This document shows positions 61,575-64,000 of a stretch of 64,000 nt of DNA, in pieces. Within the stretch, counting starts at the first letter, position 1; every line of letters begins with the position of its first letter. This DNA is from JALSNL01 sp036479585 (lineage in GTDB: Bacteria > Bacteroidota > Ignavibacteria > Ignavibacteriales > Melioribacteraceae), in assembly GCA_965224785.1 (NCBI GenBank), contig OZ245062.1, positions 558,001-622,000 on the forward strand, read 5' to 3'. Made by a program: the position numbers and the translations under genes. Under the pieces are notes generated by a model, which saw only the letters and a program-made list of their open reading frames with translations, had not been told where the DNA came from and ran no database searches.

Positions 61575-64000
61575 ATGAACAAGAGTTCTAAAATTTTATT
61601 TATTATTCTTTCAATTCTACTTTTTTCGACAAGGGGTTATTCACAATATGTACCCGGAAAAGAAAGAGGTGATTCTGGTAAGCGTGCAAAAGGACAAATG
61701 GAAGGTAACCGACTCAGGACAACAATCCACAACTTTGGTTTTACAGGTAGAACGGGTGGAGAGTTTCCGATAAATGTACAAACACCTTATGAGTGGCCAA
61801 AGAATACTGGACAAGTTTACTTAGCATTAACAGCAATATTTGTTGGTGGCGAAGTAATTGATAATACAGGAGCAGAAATTAAAATTGTAGATGTTCCAAC
61901 ATTTCGAGAATCGCCTGAAGGTACAAGTTGGAATTTTGAACCAACTCCAGGTTACTTTAATAATGAAAGAGCTACTAGATCAGTTGCTACTAGCGATGAT
62001 AAAACAACTTGGCCAAATAACTGGCCTGATAGAATGAGTGATGATTCTGATCCCGGATGGGAAGGAAGTTGGAACGGGCTTGGTGGTAAAAATGATTTTA
62101 GGGCCGACCAAGAAATTTTTTATAGAGCTTCCGATGACTTGTATAGTAGATACACAACCTACTTTCCAGATAGTACTGATATGACTAGGAAAGGATTGGG
62201 AATTTTGATGGATGTTAGAACGCTTGCTTGGTCTCAGTTTCTTGTTCAAGATGCAATTTATGTTTTACACAATATGAAAAATGATGGAACTCAAGATATT
62301 CCTAAGACTGCTGTCTCTGCTTGGCACGCTGATTTTGTTGGAGGAAATGGAGATTCGCAAGATGATATTTCTGAATTTGATTTATTGTCAGATATTGGTT
62401 TTAGTTATGATTCCGACCACAGAGCACCAGATTTTGGAAATGATCCCGTAGGAATTATTGGTCAAGCATTTTTGGAAACTCCTGGAAACACAACTGACAG
62501 AATTGATAATGATGGTGATGGTGAAGAAGGTGGACCAAAAATAAGTTTAGAAATGTTAGCTGGTGAAATTATTGGTGATTTGATTGATAATAATGGTAAT
62601 GGACTTATTGATGAAAATGAAGCTCATATTCCATTTCAAGATCAGGACGGTGTAACTTATGCTGATAGAATTGATCAGAATGGAAATGGCGAAACTAATA
62701 GTCCAACAATAACTACTGTAATGGTTAATTTAGTTGCATCTGATAAATGGAAAAGATGGCCTGCAAATCCGACTGATGACAAAATTCATCTTCTTATGGT
62801 AGAAGTTGATGACGTTGGTTTTGCTTTTGCTGATAATATAGATAACGATGATAATGCAGAAGAAGATAGTCCAACAATAACTCAAGAGATGATTTCTACT
62901 GCCGCTAATGATGCTCCCTATTTTAGATTTACATTGCAAAACGGAATTGTACTTTATGATGTAAAGGCTGAAGACTTAGGCAAAAAATATGCGGATGGAA
63001 TTGACAATGATAACAACGGTGCTATTGATGAACTTATAGATGAAGGCATAGATGAAATGGTTGATGAATCCAGAGACAATGGAATTGACGATGATAATGA
63101 TTGGGATGCTTTAACTGACGATGTTGGACTTGATGGAGTTCCTGATACTGGAGATGAAGGGGAAGGAGATGGGAAACCAACTTCGGGTGCAAGATTTGGA
63201 TTACCAGGCGAACCAAGTGTTGATGTTACTGATGTTTCGGAGACAGATCAAATTGGTATAACTAATGCTCAGTACGATGCTGCGGGTTCTTGGAATTTTA
63301 ATACAGTAAGCGATGATGTTATTTGGTTTAGGTTAATGCGTCCGGGAAGATTTTATAATCCTCAAGAAGTAGTTGCCGGAGAGTACGATTTATTTATTGC
63401 TTCAGGCTTCTTCCCACTAAAGTCAGGACAAACTGAGCCAATATCAGTTTCAATTATAATGGCAAACGGTCCAGCACAAGATCCTGAAGGTAAGATTAGG
63501 AAAGAAGAAATTATTAGAAAAAAAATTAGAGTTCAAGAAACTTATGAGAATGATTACCAGTTTGCAAATGCTCCATTATCTCCTAATGTTACTGCTATTG
63601 CTGGTGATAATAGAATTACTCTTTATTGGGATAAAATATCAGAAACTTCTTTTGATAAATACGTAAGTAATATTGGTGGTAACGGAAATGATTTTGAAGG
63701 TTATAAAATTTATAGATCTAAAGATGCAGCATTTCAAGATCCAGAAAAAATCACAAGTGGTTTTGGAATTCCAACATTTAAAATACCAATAGCAACTTTT
63801 GATTTAGATGATAATTATTCCGGTTTTGATTCAGTTGGAATTAGTGGAGTGCATTATAATTTAGGAACTAACTCTGGTTTAGAACATACTTACATTGATA
63901 CCTCTGTTAAAAATGGATTTACATATTACTATGCAATTGTTGCTTATGATTTTGGTTTTCCGCAAGGAGAAATTATACCAACAGAATCACCAATAAAATT
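61575..64000 (+). CDS. large secreted protein with calcium-binding-like Asp repeats (3' end outside window)
   Basis: From ATG 61575 (preceded by ACAGGAGTTTTTAA) the frame stays open to the window end, giving at least 808 residues. A signal peptide (~1-24, ILFIILSILLFSTRGYSQ) is followed by a long domain rich in W, G and N. From ~310 to ~520 there are repeated Asp/Asn-rich loops: DNDGDGEEGG, DNNGNGLIDENE, DQNGNGETNSP, DNDDNAEEDSP, DNDNNGAIDE, DDDNDWDALTDD. These resemble thrombospondin-3/dockerin-type calcium sites. Later text (APLSPNVTAIAGDNRITLYWDK, EGYKIYRSKDAAF) matches a fibronectin-type fold. It likely pairs with the preceding receptor; a T9SS tail may lie beyond the window. Confidence 0.8.
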   Translation, partial: MNKSSKILFIILSILLFSTRGYSQYVPGKERGDSGKRAKGQMEGNRLRTTIHNFGFTGRTGGEFPINVQTPYEWPKNTGQVYLALTAIFVGGEVIDNTGAEIKIVDVPTFRESPEGTSWNFEPTPGYFNNERATRSVATSDDKTTWPNNWPDRMSDDSDPGWEGSWNGLGGKNDFRADQEIFYRASDDLYSRYTTYFPDSTDMTRKGLGILMDVRTLAWSQFLVQDAIYVLHNMKNDGTQDIPKTAVSAWHADFVGGNGDSQDDISEFDLLSDIGFSYDSDHRAPDFGNDPVGIIGQAFLETPGNTTDRIDNDGDGEEGGPKISLEMLAGEIIGDLIDNNGNGLIDENEAHIPFQDQDGVTYADRIDQNGNGETNSPTITTVMVNLVASDKWKRWPANPTDDKIHLLMVEVDDVGFAFADNIDNDDNAEEDSPTITQEMISTAANDAPYFRFTLQNGIVLYDVKAEDLGKKYADGIDNDNNGAIDELIDEGIDEMVDESRDNGIDDDNDWDALTDDVGLDGVPDTGDEGEGDGKPTSGARFGLPGEPSVDVTDVSETDQIGITNAQYDAAGSWNFNTVSDDVIWFRLMRPGRFYNPQEVVAGEYDLFIASGFFPLKSGQTEPISVSIIMANGPAQDPEGKIRKEEIIRKKIRVQETYENDYQFANAPLSPNVTAIAGDNRITLYWDKISETSFDKYVSNIGGNGNDFEGYKIYRSKDAAFQDPEKITSGFGIPTFKIPIATFDLDDNYSGFDSVGISGVHYNLGTNSGLEHTYIDTSVKNGFTYYYAIVAYDFGFPQGEIIPTESPIK

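Overview
The window is an AT-rich (roughly 30-33% G+C by eye) chromosomal stretch from a Gram-negative bacterium of the Bacteroidota/Chlorobi assemblage, most likely an Ignavibacteria-type organism. The main clue is five secreted proteins ending in the T9SS type A sorting domain in the form LEQNYPNPFNPxTxI...ILGREVATLVN...SGIYFY...KMILL, which is characteristic of that lineage. GGAG-type ribosome binding sites, lipobox proteins and TonB-dependent receptors without a visible SusD partner fit the same picture. No tRNA, rRNA, CRISPR array, transposase or integrase was seen.

Region 1 (1-21619) is a carbohydrate locus. It opens with the tail of a sulfatase and a divergent, membrane-anchored winged-helix regulator. 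A co-directional series follows: UroD/MtaA-like protein, secreted sulfatase, nucleoside-hydrolase-like protein, SDR oxidoreductase, SIS-domain protein, FAD-dependent oxidoreductase, phosphotriesterase-family (lactonase-like) hydrolase and a GH94-like six-hairpin glycosidase. After a 16-bp palindrome come a TonB-dependent receptor, a T9SS-secreted beta-helix protein and two GH16 beta-glucanase-type enzymes. Together these look like uptake and breakdown of a sulfated and/or beta-linked glucan, with sugar oxidation, lactone hydrolysis and isomerisation downstream. The exact substrate cannot be read from sequence.

Region 2 (21820-31381) holds cysS, a small membrane protein, a KAP-like P-loop ATPase (possible defence gene), manA, a GH63/MGH1-like glucosidase, an L,D-transpeptidase-like secreted protein and a MORN/TonB-C protein. 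Region 3 (31382-34170) is a SacI-like type II restriction-modification unit (m5C methyltransferase plus endonuclease). It is framed by an inverted pair of heptamers, GTTGGGC and GCCCAAC, suggesting acquisition as a cassette-like unit.

Region 4 (34171-41339) is housekeeping and envelope: thioredoxin-like protein, Amidase_3, a 57-aa membrane protein preceded by a canonical CRP-like site, an M49-like lipoprotein peptidase, a DUF6600-type protein with a very basic tail, rpmB and ferritin. Region 5 (41489-49866) is a compact set of exported wall- or glycan-acting proteins: GH18, two TolB-like propeller proteins, Amidase_3, an NlpE-C-like lipoprotein and a PGRP-type amidase. Three of these carry T9SS tails.

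Region 6 (49868-58814) has an SxtJ / DUF5989 / carbamoyltransferase triad, then a propeller-type sensor kinase with two paralogous NarL-type response regulators, the second with a decayed HTH, and a parvulin lipoprotein. Three copies of an ATTTATGYAG-centred motif lie around the second regulator. Region 7 (58860-64000) is another TonB-dependent receptor and the start of a large exported protein that runs off the window.

The features most worth a second look are: a GH16 enzyme with what appears to be a circularly permuted CBM96/DNRLRE-like domain inside its catalytic domain; in-frame hairpin-forming insertions at one fixed position of several T9SS tails; the framed restriction-modification unit; the repeated motif around the response regulators; the carbamoyltransferase triad; and a signal peptide split over two frames in the GH94-like gene.
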